Below, in pieces: positions 6,355 to 14,194 of a DNA stretch of 14,751 nt (position 1 is the first letter of the stretch; the number at the start of each line of letters is the position of its first letter). Origin of the DNA: Anaerolineaceae bacterium UBA6107 (GTDB lineage Bacteria; Chloroflexota; Anaerolineae; Anaerolineales; Anaerolineaceae); the NCBI GenBank assembly GCA_002428455.1, contig DIWL01000040.1, positions 1 to 14,751 on the forward strand, written 5' to 3'. Below the pieces are notes generated by a model. The model searched no databases. It saw only the letters and a list, made by a program, of their open reading frames with translations, and had not been told where the DNA came from. A program made the translations under genes and the position numbers.

Positions 6355-7451
6355 TTAGAGCCTGCCTTTCGTGTGCCGAGCTCAACCAGGAGATCAGCGA
6401 TCTTTTCCGCAGCCTTTGGTGTTGCCAGGGAGCGCATGTTAGCCCGCATGGTGTTCAGTTTTTGTTCATCGTTGAGGATGGTAATGACGGTATCACTCAG
6501 TTGACCTGACAACGCGGCATTTTCAATCATTACGGCAGCACCATGTTTCACCAGGTGCTCCGCGTTGACCTTTTGGTAGCGCCACGCGAAGGGGTAGGGC
6601 ACCAGGATCGCTGGTAAACCAAACAGCGGCAATTCGCCCAACGTGGAAGCACCGGCACGTGACAGCACCAGCGATGCACAGGAAAATGCCGCGCTGATCT
6701 CTTCATGCAGATAAGCGTAAGGGTGGTAGCGTCCAGCCAAGGAGGCGGGCAGCGTGCTGTGAACCGCCTGCGCTGTGGATTCTTCTGCTGTACCGGTAAT
6801 GTGCAGAACCTGAACCCGCTCCAGCAGGGTGGCGAGATTGTCAAAGACCGACTGGTTGATCGAATGCGCGCCTTTGCTGCCGCCGATGACCAAAAGGACG
6901 GGAAGGTCCGAGGAGAGGTCGAAAGTCGCCAGGGCTGTGGCACGGTCGATCAAATTCAAATCAGATCGTGTCGGATAGCCAGTGACTTCCGTACGTTTTT
7001 TCTTGTTGAAATATTGATGGGATTCTGAGCAGGTGAGCGCAATCACATCGGCAAATCTGGATAAGGCTTTGAGCGCCATACCGGGTTCAATATCCGGGAC
7101 ATACAGCAGGTTGCTGATGGAGGTGCCGGCCAATGCCATGGGCACGGCCACATAACCGCCGGTAAAGAGCATCACGTCCGGTTTGAACTCGCGCAGGATG
7201 CGGCGTGATTCGGTGTAGCCGCGGAGCAGCTTAATCAGGTTGCCCGGTAAAGCGCGAAAGCCAACACCATGCACACCAGCCGCGCTGATCTCAGCGTAGG
7301 GCAGGTGGTAGCGTGCAACGAGGCCGGCTTCCATACCGCCCTTACCGCCCACCCACAGGGTCTTTTCCAACCGATCAGCGACTGCCTGAAGGACTGCCAG
7401 CGCGGGGTAAACTCCCCCGCCCGTCCCTCCGGCGCAAATCAACAACCGCAT
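6351..7451 (-). CDS. murG: UDP-GlcNAc:lipid I GlcNAc transferase MurG, with altered motifs
   Basis: MurG is a GT28 glycosyltransferase on the inner membrane face that adds GlcNAc to lipid I to make lipid II. The 366-residue protein starts MRLLICAGGTGGGVYPALAV. It keeps TGGYVAVPMALAG at about 97-109, SRAGASTLGE at 264-273 (with the nucleotide-binding Glu at 273) and QKVNAEHLVKHGAA at 293-306. Three usually conserved motifs differ. GGTGGH reads GGTGGG (Gly13 in place of His). HEQN reads YVPD (117-120) before a conserved PG. GGSQGAR reads GGSKGAH (190-196). The start is fixed by AAAGGAG eight bases upstream and by the glycine loop. The first 77 nt overlap the end of ftsW in another frame, and the stop overlaps the next gene as ATGA. 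Position between ftsW and murC supports MurG. A related GT28 enzyme with a different acceptor is possible but less likely. Confidence 0.9.
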   Translation of the reverse strand: MRLLICAGGTGGGVYPALAVLQAVADRLEKTLWVGGKGGMEAGLVARYHLPYAEISAAGVHGVGFRALPGNLIKLLRGYTESRRILREFKPDVMLFTGGYVAVPMALAGTSISNLLYVPDIEPGMALKALSRFADVIALTCSESHQYFNKKKRTEVTGYPTRSDLNLIDRATALATFDLSSDLPVLLVIGGSKGAHSINQSVFDNLATLLERVQVLHITGTAEESTAQAVHSTLPASLAGRYHPYAYLHEEISAAFSCASLVLSRAGASTLGELPLFGLPAILVPYPFAWRYQKVNAEHLVKHGAAVMIENAALSGQLSDTVITILNDEQKLNTMRANMRSLATPKAAEKIADLLVELGTRKAGSK

Positions 7452-8619
7452 GTGTGAGGCTCCTTTCTGCGCTTAGCTGCGCGATCTTTGACCGCCGTGA
7501 AATACTCATTAGAATTCCGATCCCGGCCATGGTGGTGATCAGGCTGGAACCGCCGGAGCTGATCAGGGGCAGGGCGTTGCCTGCGAAGGGCAGGAGGTTG
7601 ACCAGAACGCCCATATTGATGACCGCCTCGATAAAAATCCACAACGAAATACCAGCACCCAGCCACTTCCCCAATTCGTCAGGTGCGTGATTGGCAATGT
7701 AGAGACCCCGCCAGAGCAGCGCAATGAAGAGGGCAATGACAATCAAAGCTCCCAACAGACCGGTTTCTTCAGTGATCACCGCGAAAATCGAATCGGTTGT
7801 GGCGACTGGCAAACCGATGAACTTGGTCGTAGAGCGCCCGATACCTACACCCAGGATGCCGCCGTTGATGATGGCTTCAAGCGACCACTTGACGTGATCT
7901 GAAGCGCTTTGAGGATTCTGCAGACCGTTCCAGTAATCAGTGAGACGAGTAGTAGCTGTTGTGCTGAAGTTCAAAAAGGCGAATGCCAACGCGGCGACTC
8001 CGATCACAACCAGCAGGATCTGACTGATCTTTCCACCAGCGATGAAGAACATCACACCACCCAGCACTACGATGGTAGCAGCAGCTGAAATGTCAGGCTG
8101 ACCAAGGATCAATCCTGCGATGACAGCGATGATCACAACCAGGGGAATAAAACCGTAGGTCCACTTGTGCAGCGAATCCTTTTTGCTGTAGAGCCAGAAA
8201 CTCAAATAAATGATCACCGCGAGTTTTGCGAATTCGGAAGGCTGAACAGAACCAGAGAGGAGACCGCGGCGCGCGCCAAATTGGGTCTCGGTACCGAATG
8301 CCAGCACGGCGAGGCACAACAGAATGACCGCACCCATACCAGGCACGACCCATTTCTGATAGCTGTGATAATCGATGTAAGTGAGGATGATCACGCCAAC
8401 GATACCAGCGATGCCGATGACTGCCTGGCGCAACACAGTCGCATATTCTGAGTTACCCTGGGTGGCAGCAAACTGCCAGCTGGCAGAGTAGATCATCAGC
8501 AGCCCAATTGCGAAGAGGGTTAGTACTATGATCGCCAGCGGCAAATCGAGGCTTTCGCGGATGCTAAATCTTCTTACCACAGCCGGTCTGGCTGGAGTGG
8601 ATTTGCTAGCTGTTGTCAT
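7375..8619 (-). CDS. ftsW: Septal peptidoglycan glycosyltransferase FtsW (SEDS family)
   Basis: FtsW is a polytopic SEDS polymerase that links lipid II into septal glycan strands together with its partner transpeptidase FtsI. From the ATG at 8619 it is 414 residues with about ten hydrophobic segments. SEDS motifs seen are QPSEFAKL at 126-133, GQPDISAA at 173-180, and TTDSIFAVITEETGLLG at about 274-290, with the likely catalytic Asp at 276. The final signature LPFAGNALPLISSGGSSL is at about 343-360. The usual Trp of the GARRW loop is Gly here (ARRG at 116-119) and the loop to QPSE is short. The ATG at 8619 forms an ATGA overlap with the murD stop. An in-frame ATG at 8634 would add five residues. 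After the last helix, a basic tail of about 35 residues runs 77 nt into murG, an unusually long overlap. RodA or SpoVE are alternatives by family, but the neighbours favour FtsW. Confidence 0.94.
   Translation of the reverse strand: MTTASKSTPARPAVVRRFSIRESLDLPLAIIVLTLFAIGLLMIYSASWQFAATQGNSEYATVLRQAVIGIAGIVGVIILTYIDYHSYQKWVVPGMGAVILLCLAVLAFGTETQFGARRGLLSGSVQPSEFAKLAVIIYLSFWLYSKKDSLHKWTYGFIPLVVIIAVIAGLILGQPDISAAATIVVLGGVMFFIAGGKISQILLVVIGVAALAFAFLNFSTTATTRLTDYWNGLQNPQSASDHVKWSLEAIINGGILGVGIGRSTTKFIGLPVATTDSIFAVITEETGLLGALIVIALFIALLWRGLYIANHAPDELGKWLGAGISLWIFIEAVINMGVLVNLLPFAGNALPLISSGGSSLITTMAGIGILMSISRRSKIAQLSAERSLTHAVVDLRRRDGRGSLPRAGSPSGSR
7460..7466 (-). promoter_or_regulatory. Ribosome binding site of murG, inside the ftsW coding region
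   Basis: AAAGGAG on the minus strand lies 8 nt before the murG ATG at 7451. It is a near-ideal site and lies upstream of the ftsW stop at 7375, so ribosomes can begin MurG before FtsW is finished. Confidence 0.75.
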
Positions 8620-9995
8620 AAGGCATTCACCCATTCACTAAATAAATTTCCACGTTCTTCAAAATCCTTGAAGGCATCATAGCTGGTGCAGCCGGGGGAG
8701 AGAAGGACCACATCCCCGGGTACTGCCACACGTCCGGCCTCCTCAAGGGCTTCTGCCAATGTGGTTTTGCGTGTGATGGCGCGCAGGCTGCTGCCCGGAA
8801 AAGGTTCTCCGACGGCCTGATGGATCTTTTCAGCGGCTTCACCGAATAAGACAACATGCTTGACGCGCTGATGAATGGCTGCCGCGAGATCATCCCAGGG
8901 CAGGTTTTTATCCCGGCCGCCAAGCAGGAGCACAAGCGGCTCATTGAAGGAGTGGATGGCAGCCAAAGTCCTTTCTGGCGCGGTAGCGATCGAATCGTTG
9001 ATCCAACTGATGCCGTTCAGTTCGCGCACCAATTGAAGGCGGTGTTTGACCCCGTTCAAACCAGTCACTCCAGCAGCTATCGATTCAGGTCTGAATCCAA
9101 GTGCAAATGCCAATGTGCTGGCAGCCATCACGTTCATCAGATTGTGGGATCCGCGCAGGCTGATCAGCGCAGTGTCCAATAATGCGCTCTCGACGTTGCC
9201 GCGGCGGGCGACGATCCAGTTATTCCTGAGGAAGACCTGCGGACCCGTTGATGTGGATTCCTCGCGACCAAAGCTGATCAATGTTCCGCGCACAGTACCA
9301 CGGAGATTCCAGGATTCACGATCTTCACGGTTGAGCACAGCGATGTCACCCGACTGTTGAAAACCGATGATCCTGGCCTTGGCTTGAATGTATTCAGCCA
9401 TGCTGGTGTGACGGTCCAGGTGGTTGGGTGTGATATTCAGCACAGCAGCCACTTGCGGGCTGGTGGTCATCAGTTCCAATTGGAAACTGGAAAGTTCCTG
9501 GATCACCAGGTCATTTTCATCGATGTCGTTGACATATTCGATCAACGGGTTACCGATGTTACCGCCGATCCAGGCCTTGCGCGGAGCCTGGACTTCAGCT
9601 TCAGCCATGCGGCCGAATAATGTTGTAGTTGTTGTCTTACCGGCTGAGCCGGTGATGCCGACCACAGGCGCTTTCACATTTTCCATGAAAACCTGGGAAT
9701 CATTGGTGAGGGGGATACCGCGCTGGAGGGCTGTGTTCACCAGGGGGAGGGTGAGGGGAACGCCACCGGAAATGCACACCAGCTCAGCGGCATCAAGCAG
9801 TGACAGGGGGTGCTCTCCAAGTACCCAGTTGATCCCGTATCCGTTCAACTGTTCAATGGCAGAACCGAGCTGATCAGCGCTCTGCCTGTCATTGAGCGTA
9901 ACCGCTGCGCCTTGTTTTGCCATGTAACGGGCCAGTGCCAGACCCTGCCGGGCGGCACCGATGATCAAAACCCGTTTTCCCTGGTAATTATTCAT
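8616..9995 (-). CDS. murD: UDP-N-acetylmuramoylalanine--D-glutamate ligase MurD
   Basis: MurD is the cytoplasmic ligase that adds D-glutamate to UDP-MurNAc-L-alanine. From the ATG at 9995 it is 459 residues. The N-terminal Rossmann-like segment is RVLIIGAARQGLALARY. The ATP P-loop GITGSAGKTTT is at 113-123, ELSSFQLE at 167-174 and NITPNHLDRH at 187-196. The probable carbamylated Lys is in QAKARI near 206. HRLQLV is followed by NDSIATAPERT at about 333-343, and SPGCTSYDAF is at 433-442. The SSFQLE and NDS-type motifs mark MurD rather than MurC, E or F. Two ATGs are possible. The one at 10001 directly abuts the mraY stop, with AGGA only 3 bases before it. The one at 9995 has AGGA at 9 bases and is preferred. 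The stop overlaps ftsW as ATGA. The frame and motifs are intact. Confidence 0.96.
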   Translation of the reverse strand: MNNYQGKRVLIIGAARQGLALARYMAKQGAAVTLNDRQSADQLGSAIEQLNGYGINWVLGEHPLSLLDAAELVCISGGVPLTLPLVNTALQRGIPLTNDSQVFMENVKAPVVGITGSAGKTTTTTLFGRMAEAEVQAPRKAWIGGNIGNPLIEYVNDIDENDLVIQELSSFQLELMTTSPQVAAVLNITPNHLDRHTSMAEYIQAKARIIGFQQSGDIAVLNREDRESWNLRGTVRGTLISFGREESTSTGPQVFLRNNWIVARRGNVESALLDTALISLRGSHNLMNVMAASTLAFALGFRPESIAAGVTGLNGVKHRLQLVRELNGISWINDSIATAPERTLAAIHSFNEPLVLLLGGRDKNLPWDDLAAAIHQRVKHVVLFGEAAEKIHQAVGEPFPGSSLRAITRKTTLAEALEEAGRVAVPGDVVLLSPGCTSYDAFKDFEERGNLFSEWVNAL

Positions 9996-10001
9996 TCCCA
10001 T

Positions 10002-10991
10002 TTATCCTAGTGCGATCGCAATTCCCAATATGCCACCCAACAAACCAATGAGCCAGAAGCGCTGAACGATCTGGGTCTCGCTCCAACCGAGTAACTCAAA
10101 ATGGTGATGCAGTGGAGCCATTTTGAATAGACGTTTCCCTTTCGTGATCCTGAAGTACACAATCTGCAGCACGTCACTGACTGCCTCGCTGACAGGGATG
10201 ATGGCAACGATCGGGAGAAGGATCCAATGCCCGGTCATCAACGCGACCACACCCAGCACCGCACCCAGCGCGAGAGAACCAGTGTCTCCCATGATCATCA
10301 TGGCGGGGTGAACATTGAACCACAGGAAACCAAACAATGCCCCCACCACGGTGAAGCAGAAGCGGGCCACGAAGGTGTTGCCATTCATCAGTGCAATGCT
10401 GCCGTAAGCCGCGAAAGCGGTGGCGCAGATCAAGCCGGCCAATCCATCCAAGCCATCGGTGAAATTCACCGCGTTGGACATGGCGACGATGATGAAAGTG
10501 GCGATGGGGATGTACCAGATGCCAAGTTCAATTTCTATGTTGAGGCCAGGCCAGATAAGGTCTGGAACCTCAAGCGTGTTTTTGAGAATAAACGCGGTCA
10601 CTACAGCAAGGATCACCTGGAGGATGAATTTGGTGCGGGCGCGCATACCCAGACCACGGCGAGGTCCACGAATGCCTTCCCAATCGTCAATCGCACCAAG
10701 GATGCTATAGGCGATCATAACGCTCAAAGGAAGCAGGACGGACCGCCCGAGCAGGTTTAAACCGAGGATGGAGGCGGCGTTGAGGAGGACAGTGACCAGC
10801 GCGACAGTACCAACGATCACCAGACCACCCATGGTGGGAGTACCCATCTTGGTAATGTGGCTTTCAGGACCTTCAACGCGGATGATCTTGCCCAACTTGA
10901 AGTGTTTTAACGCTTTCAGCAGCGGTCCACCCCAGATGACGGAAAGGATAAAACCCAGCCCACTTAGCGCCAGCGCCAATGATGCTTCCAT
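10002..10991 (-). CDS. mraY: Phospho-N-acetylmuramoyl-pentapeptide transferase MraY
   Basis: MraY is an integral membrane enzyme that moves phospho-MurNAc-pentapeptide from UDP to undecaprenyl phosphate, making lipid I. The 329-residue protein has about ten hydrophobic segments. Family motifs are KMGTPTMGGL at 48-57, the Asp pair in GAIDDWEGIRG (Asp102-Asp103), and NAVNFTDGLDGLAGL at 173-187 with the catalytic-region Asp residues 179 and 182. MGDTGSLALG is at 234-243 and PLHHHFELLGW at 293-303 carries the triple His. These separate it from WecA-type enzymes, which lack the HHH loop in this form. The ATG shares a base with the murF stop (TAATG) and has GGAGG four bases upstream, within the last murF codons, so coupling to murF is likely. 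Its place between murF and murD is the standard dcw order. Confidence 0.97.
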   Translation of the reverse strand: MEASLALALSGLGFILSVIWGGPLLKALKHFKLGKIIRVEGPESHITKMGTPTMGGLVIVGTVALVTVLLNAASILGLNLLGRSVLLPLSVMIAYSILGAIDDWEGIRGPRRGLGMRARTKFILQVILAVVTAFILKNTLEVPDLIWPGLNIEIELGIWYIPIATFIIVAMSNAVNFTDGLDGLAGLICATAFAAYGSIALMNGNTFVARFCFTVVGALFGFLWFNVHPAMMIMGDTGSLALGAVLGVVALMTGHWILLPIVAIIPVSEAVSDVLQIVYFRITKGKRLFKMAPLHHHFELLGWSETQIVQRFWLIGLLGGILGIAIALG

Positions 10992-12409
10992 TATTCCTCC
11001 ATCTCCAGGGCTTGCACAACATTATCCATACGCAGGCTGTGAGCGCCCTTGACCAGCACGACATCGCCTTTTTGGAGCATGGCATCGAGGGTCTTGATCA
11101 GTTCAGTTTCAGAATCAACGTGGGTGATGTGGTTGACCGGAAAACCGGCGCTGATCACCGCATCGTGGATCATGTGCCCATTCTCCATGTACGTGATCAC
11201 CTGATCAGCCACTTCGTTGGCGCGAAAACCTACTTTTTGATGTCCGGCGAACTCGTATGGGCCGAGTTCGTTCATGCCACCCAATACGGCGATCTTTCTG
11301 CCGGGAAGCTCCTGCAACAGGTTCAATGCAGCGAGCATGGATTCAGGGGAGGCGTTGTAGGTATCATCCAATAAAAGTGCACCGTGGCGGGTCTGGACGA
11401 CGACCAGCCGCAACTGGCTGGAGGCGTGGTGCAATCCCGTGATGATCTCACCCCAGGGCAGTCCTTCAACGAGGGCGACTGAGATGGCGCGCAGGATCGT
11501 GTGGATGGAGTGCCGGCCGATCATGGGGGCTTGCAGGTTGAAGGATTCATCCCCATAGTGGACCCTGAAGCGAATACCGTTCAGTCCCTGGGATTCAATT
11601 TGATCCGCCCAGAGGTCTGCCGCTGGATCAAGACCATAGAAGAAGACCCTGGCGGAGGTGAGCTGTGCCATCGGGACGACCAGTGGATCGTCCTTATTGA
11701 GGATGGCAATTCCATCAGGACCTGCGGGTAATGCCTTAACCAGTTCACTTTTTCCGCTCGCGATCGCTTCCTGTGATTTTGCTCTTGAAGCGTGAACCGT
11801 ACCGATGTTGGTGATGACGCCAATCTGTGGCCGCGCGATGCGGCATAACAGGTCAATATCACCGGGCTCATAAAAACCCATTTCGAGAACGACACATTGA
11901 TAGCCAGGTCCAAGACGCAGCAGGGTGAGGGGAAGGCCGATCTCGTTATTGAGGTTGCCCTGGTTCTTAAGGGTGCGGAAGCGCTGATTGAGGACTTCAG
12001 CGACGAGTTCCTTGGTGGTGGACTTGCCCACGCTGCCGGTAATGCCAATGACACTAACGTTGAAACGACTGCGCCAAAAAGCCGCGATGGTTTGCAATGC
12101 GTGCACTGTGTTTTCAACACGCAGCGCAAAGGGCAGTTGCGGGAAGATGTATTGTCGGTCCAGCGGCTTCGTCAGATCCACGACTGGAATGATTGGATCA
12201 ATTTCGTTTTCGACCAATGCCAGGTGAGCGCCGTTCTTGAAGGCATCTGCAACGTACAGGTGACCATCGGTTCGCTCACCGACGGTGGCGACGAATAGCG
12301 AGCCGGGAATCGCGTGGCGGGAATCTACAACCGCTTCCGTGATCCCGGGCGTGGTTCCCTGAGGTCTAATCCCTTGTAGAGCTTCGATTACGTCAGCCAG
12401 CGTCAGCAT
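10991..12409 (-). CDS. murF: UDP-MurNAc-tripeptide--D-alanyl-D-alanine ligase MurF
   Basis: MurF is the last cytoplasmic Mur ligase and adds the D-Ala-D-Ala made by Ddl to UDP-MurNAc-tripeptide. The 472-residue protein has an N-terminal substrate domain with VVDSRHAIPGSLFVA at 27-41. The ATP P-loop GITGSVGKSTT is at 122-132, GNLNNEIGLPLTLL at 151-164 and LEMG at 175-178. ILNKDDP is at 236-242 and DDTYNASPESM at 348-358. KGAHSLRMDNVV is at 454-465. DTYNASPES marks MurF rather than MurE, and no MurE DNPR-type specificity motif is seen. GRHSIHTIL at 298-306 replaces the more common GxHNxxNAL with Ser for Asn. GAGGA lies just upstream of the ATG at 12409, which is 9 nt after the transpeptidase stop. 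The stop shares one base with mraY. The third residue of its tripeptide substrate (Lys, diaminopimelate or ornithine) cannot be read from this sequence. Confidence 0.95.
   Translation of the reverse strand: MLTLADVIEALQGIRPQGTTPGITEAVVDSRHAIPGSLFVATVGERTDGHLYVADAFKNGAHLALVENEIDPIIPVVDLTKPLDRQYIFPQLPFALRVENTVHALQTIAAFWRSRFNVSVIGITGSVGKSTTKELVAEVLNQRFRTLKNQGNLNNEIGLPLTLLRLGPGYQCVVLEMGFYEPGDIDLLCRIARPQIGVITNIGTVHASRAKSQEAIASGKSELVKALPAGPDGIAILNKDDPLVVPMAQLTSARVFFYGLDPAADLWADQIESQGLNGIRFRVHYGDESFNLQAPMIGRHSIHTILRAISVALVEGLPWGEIITGLHHASSQLRLVVVQTRHGALLLDDTYNASPESMLAALNLLQELPGRKIAVLGGMNELGPYEFAGHQKVGFRANEVADQVITYMENGHMIHDAVISAGFPVNHITHVDSETELIKTLDAMLQKGDVVLVKGAHSLRMDNVVQALEMEE
10996..11000 (-). promoter_or_regulatory. 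Ribosome binding site of mraY inside the murF 3' end
   Basis: GGAGG on the minus strand lies 4 nt before the mraY ATG at 10991 and within the last Glu codons of murF. It confirms the mraY start at the TAATG stop/start junction. Confidence 0.7.
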
Positions 12410-12418
12410 TTTTCCTCG

Positions 12419-14194
12419 CTACTCCGATGTCCTGCTCATCCGAACGGTGTCCGGGGGAATGTCCATCAGAACGACGATTTCCTTGACCACATCCCTGAAA
12501 ACAGGGGCAGCCACAATGGATCCCCAGATGGAGCTACGGGGTTTTTCCAGCCAAACAAACACAATAAATTTCGGATCTTCAATCGGACCCCAACCAATGA
12601 ACGAAGCGTTGGTCTGATTGCTGGAATATTGTCCATTTACTGCAATTTCGGCAGTTCCCGTTTTGCCGGCAACCCGATACCCTTCAATCAGCGCGTCGGA
12701 TGCTTCCTGTTCAAGCGACGTGGCCAGCATTTCGGTCAGGGTATGCGCCGTCTCCGCAGATATCGGCTTACCCATTACCTGAGGAGCTGTATCGTATTGT
12801 TTGCCATCCTGAATGTAGGATTTCAGCACATGGGGAGCCATCATCATGCCGTCATTTGCAATGGCGGATGAAGCCATGATGAATTGGATGGGTGTGACAG
12901 CCACACCCTGTCCGAATGAATTGGTGGCGAGGTTCACCGTGTACCAGGTTGGATCTCCGGGAACGCTGAGCGGGTATACCTCTTCTCCAGCCAGGTCGAT
13001 ATTCGTGCGGTGCCCGATGCCGAAGCGTTCAAGGTAATCGTAGAACCGATCCGGTCCGAGCTGGGTGGCAACCCATGAAAGACAAACGTTTAATGAATGC
13101 TGCATACAACTGATCATGTTCTGGTCGCCCCAAGCACCGCGGTCCCAGTTGTAAATATCCCAGCCACCCACGGTAATGACGCCGAAATCGGTAAAGGGGG
13201 TCAGAGGTGTTACCACTTTAGCATCCAGCGCGGCGGCCATGGTGAGAATCTTGAAAATTGAACCCGGTTCGTATACCTGGTTGACCGATTTGTTGTAGGA
13301 AGAACCCGCGGGGAAGATGTCCTCATACTCCCAATAGGCGTTGGGGTCGATGCGCGGTGTGTTGGCCATGGCAAGAATTTCGCCATTTTCAGGGTTCATC
13401 ACAATGATCGATCCGGAATCTGCTTTGTTGGCTGCCACAGCCTGGTCCAAAATCTTTTCCACCGAGCGTTGAATCTCGCGATCGATCGTGAGGATCAGGC
13501 TGGCGCCGGGAGGAGCGGTTGGGATTTTCTGCATTTCGTAAGGGTCGAGCGAGATCATGATGTTCTTCTTGATCCCGGCGAGCAGGGAATCGTATTTTTC
13601 TTCTACGCCGTAATAACCCGCTCCACCTTCACGATCATAAAATGTGTAGAATCCCAGCACATTGGATGCCAGGGTGTGTTCAGGATACGTGCGCTGCAAA
13701 TGGGGCGTCCAGACCAATCCGCGCAGGGATGGTTTGTTGGGATCATCACCGTAGGGATTGTTGTTTTCGTACTTGGTCTTGAGTGCACTTAATTCCTCAA
13801 TTTGTGAAAAAAGGATGTAATCGGCAAGGGTGATGTACACCGTCTGACCAGGTACGTAAGGGGTGGAGGCAGCCTTGAAGACAAACCCGTAATCCATGTC
13901 AAGCAGGTTGGATATGGTCGATGCGATGGCAGCCGGGTTCTTGACGAATTGAAGTTCGATGCCGATCTCGTATACTTCCTTATTTCCAGCCAGCAGGTTG
14001 CCCCAGCGGTCGTAAATATACCCTCTTTCTGATTGGATCGTGCGCATTTCGTAGCCGTAATTGGCAGCCCACTTATCCAGGTATTCAGCGTCCGTGCTGT
14101 TCTGGATGCGGACCATCTGTACGAAAATAACGAGTGCAAACATGGTAAGCAGCACTGCAAGGAACTTGAAACGTGTGAAGTTGATCTTCTTCAT
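12419..14194 (-). CDS. ftsI: Septal peptidoglycan transpeptidase FtsI (class B PBP)
   Basis: This is a class B penicillin-binding protein that cross-links septal peptidoglycan outside the membrane, working with FtsW. The 591-residue protein has a short cytoplasmic N-terminus and one membrane segment at about 11-28. The dimerisation-domain motif is RGYIYDRWGNLLA at 57-69. The transpeptidase domain carries all three active-site motifs: SxxK as GSIFK with Ser312 and Lys315, SxN as SLN at 367-369, and KTGT at 511-514. There are no PASTA repeats at the C-terminus, which ends soon after a helix near 566-578 and the short tail IPPDTVR. Length fits FtsI. The ATG at 14194 overlaps the stop of the ftsL-like gene as ATGA, with GGGAG six bases upstream. 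Next to ftsL and in the same operon as ftsW, it is the septal enzyme rather than the elongation PBP2 or a sporulation SpoVD. Confidence 0.95.
   Translation of the reverse strand: MKKINFTRFKFLAVLLTMFALVIFVQMVRIQNSTDAEYLDKWAANYGYEMRTIQSERGYIYDRWGNLLAGNKEVYEIGIELQFVKNPAAIASTISNLLDMDYGFVFKAASTPYVPGQTVYITLADYILFSQIEELSALKTKYENNNPYGDDPNKPSLRGLVWTPHLQRTYPEHTLASNVLGFYTFYDREGGAGYYGVEEKYDSLLAGIKKNIMISLDPYEMQKIPTAPPGASLILTIDREIQRSVEKILDQAVAANKADSGSIIVMNPENGEILAMANTPRIDPNAYWEYEDIFPAGSSYNKSVNQVYEPGSIFKILTMAAALDAKVVTPLTPFTDFGVITVGGWDIYNWDRGAWGDQNMISCMQHSLNVCLSWVATQLGPDRFYDYLERFGIGHRTNIDLAGEEVYPLSVPGDPTWYTVNLATNSFGQGVAVTPIQFIMASSAIANDGMMMAPHVLKSYIQDGKQYDTAPQVMGKPISAETAHTLTEMLATSLEQEASDALIEGYRVAGKTGTAEIAVNGQYSSNQTNASFIGWGPIEDPKFIVFVWLEKPRSSIWGSIVAAPVFRDVVKEIVVLMDIPPDTVRMSRTSE

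Noticed and set aside
7375..7451. Possible frameshift error joining ftsW to the murG region
   Set aside because: Both frames are independently open, murG has its own strong ribosome site, and FtsW is complete through its last helix before the overlap, so no frameshift is needed.
10227..10760. Plus-strand open frame of 177 codons antisense to mraY
   Set aside because: MraY is certain on the minus strand and the antisense product is rich in His, Asp and Glu with no family features, typical of an antisense shadow of a membrane protein gene.
10991..12409. MurF as a misplaced MurE
   Set aside because: The DTYNASPES motif and lack of a DNPR-type motif are typical of MurF, and it directly precedes mraY as MurF usually does.
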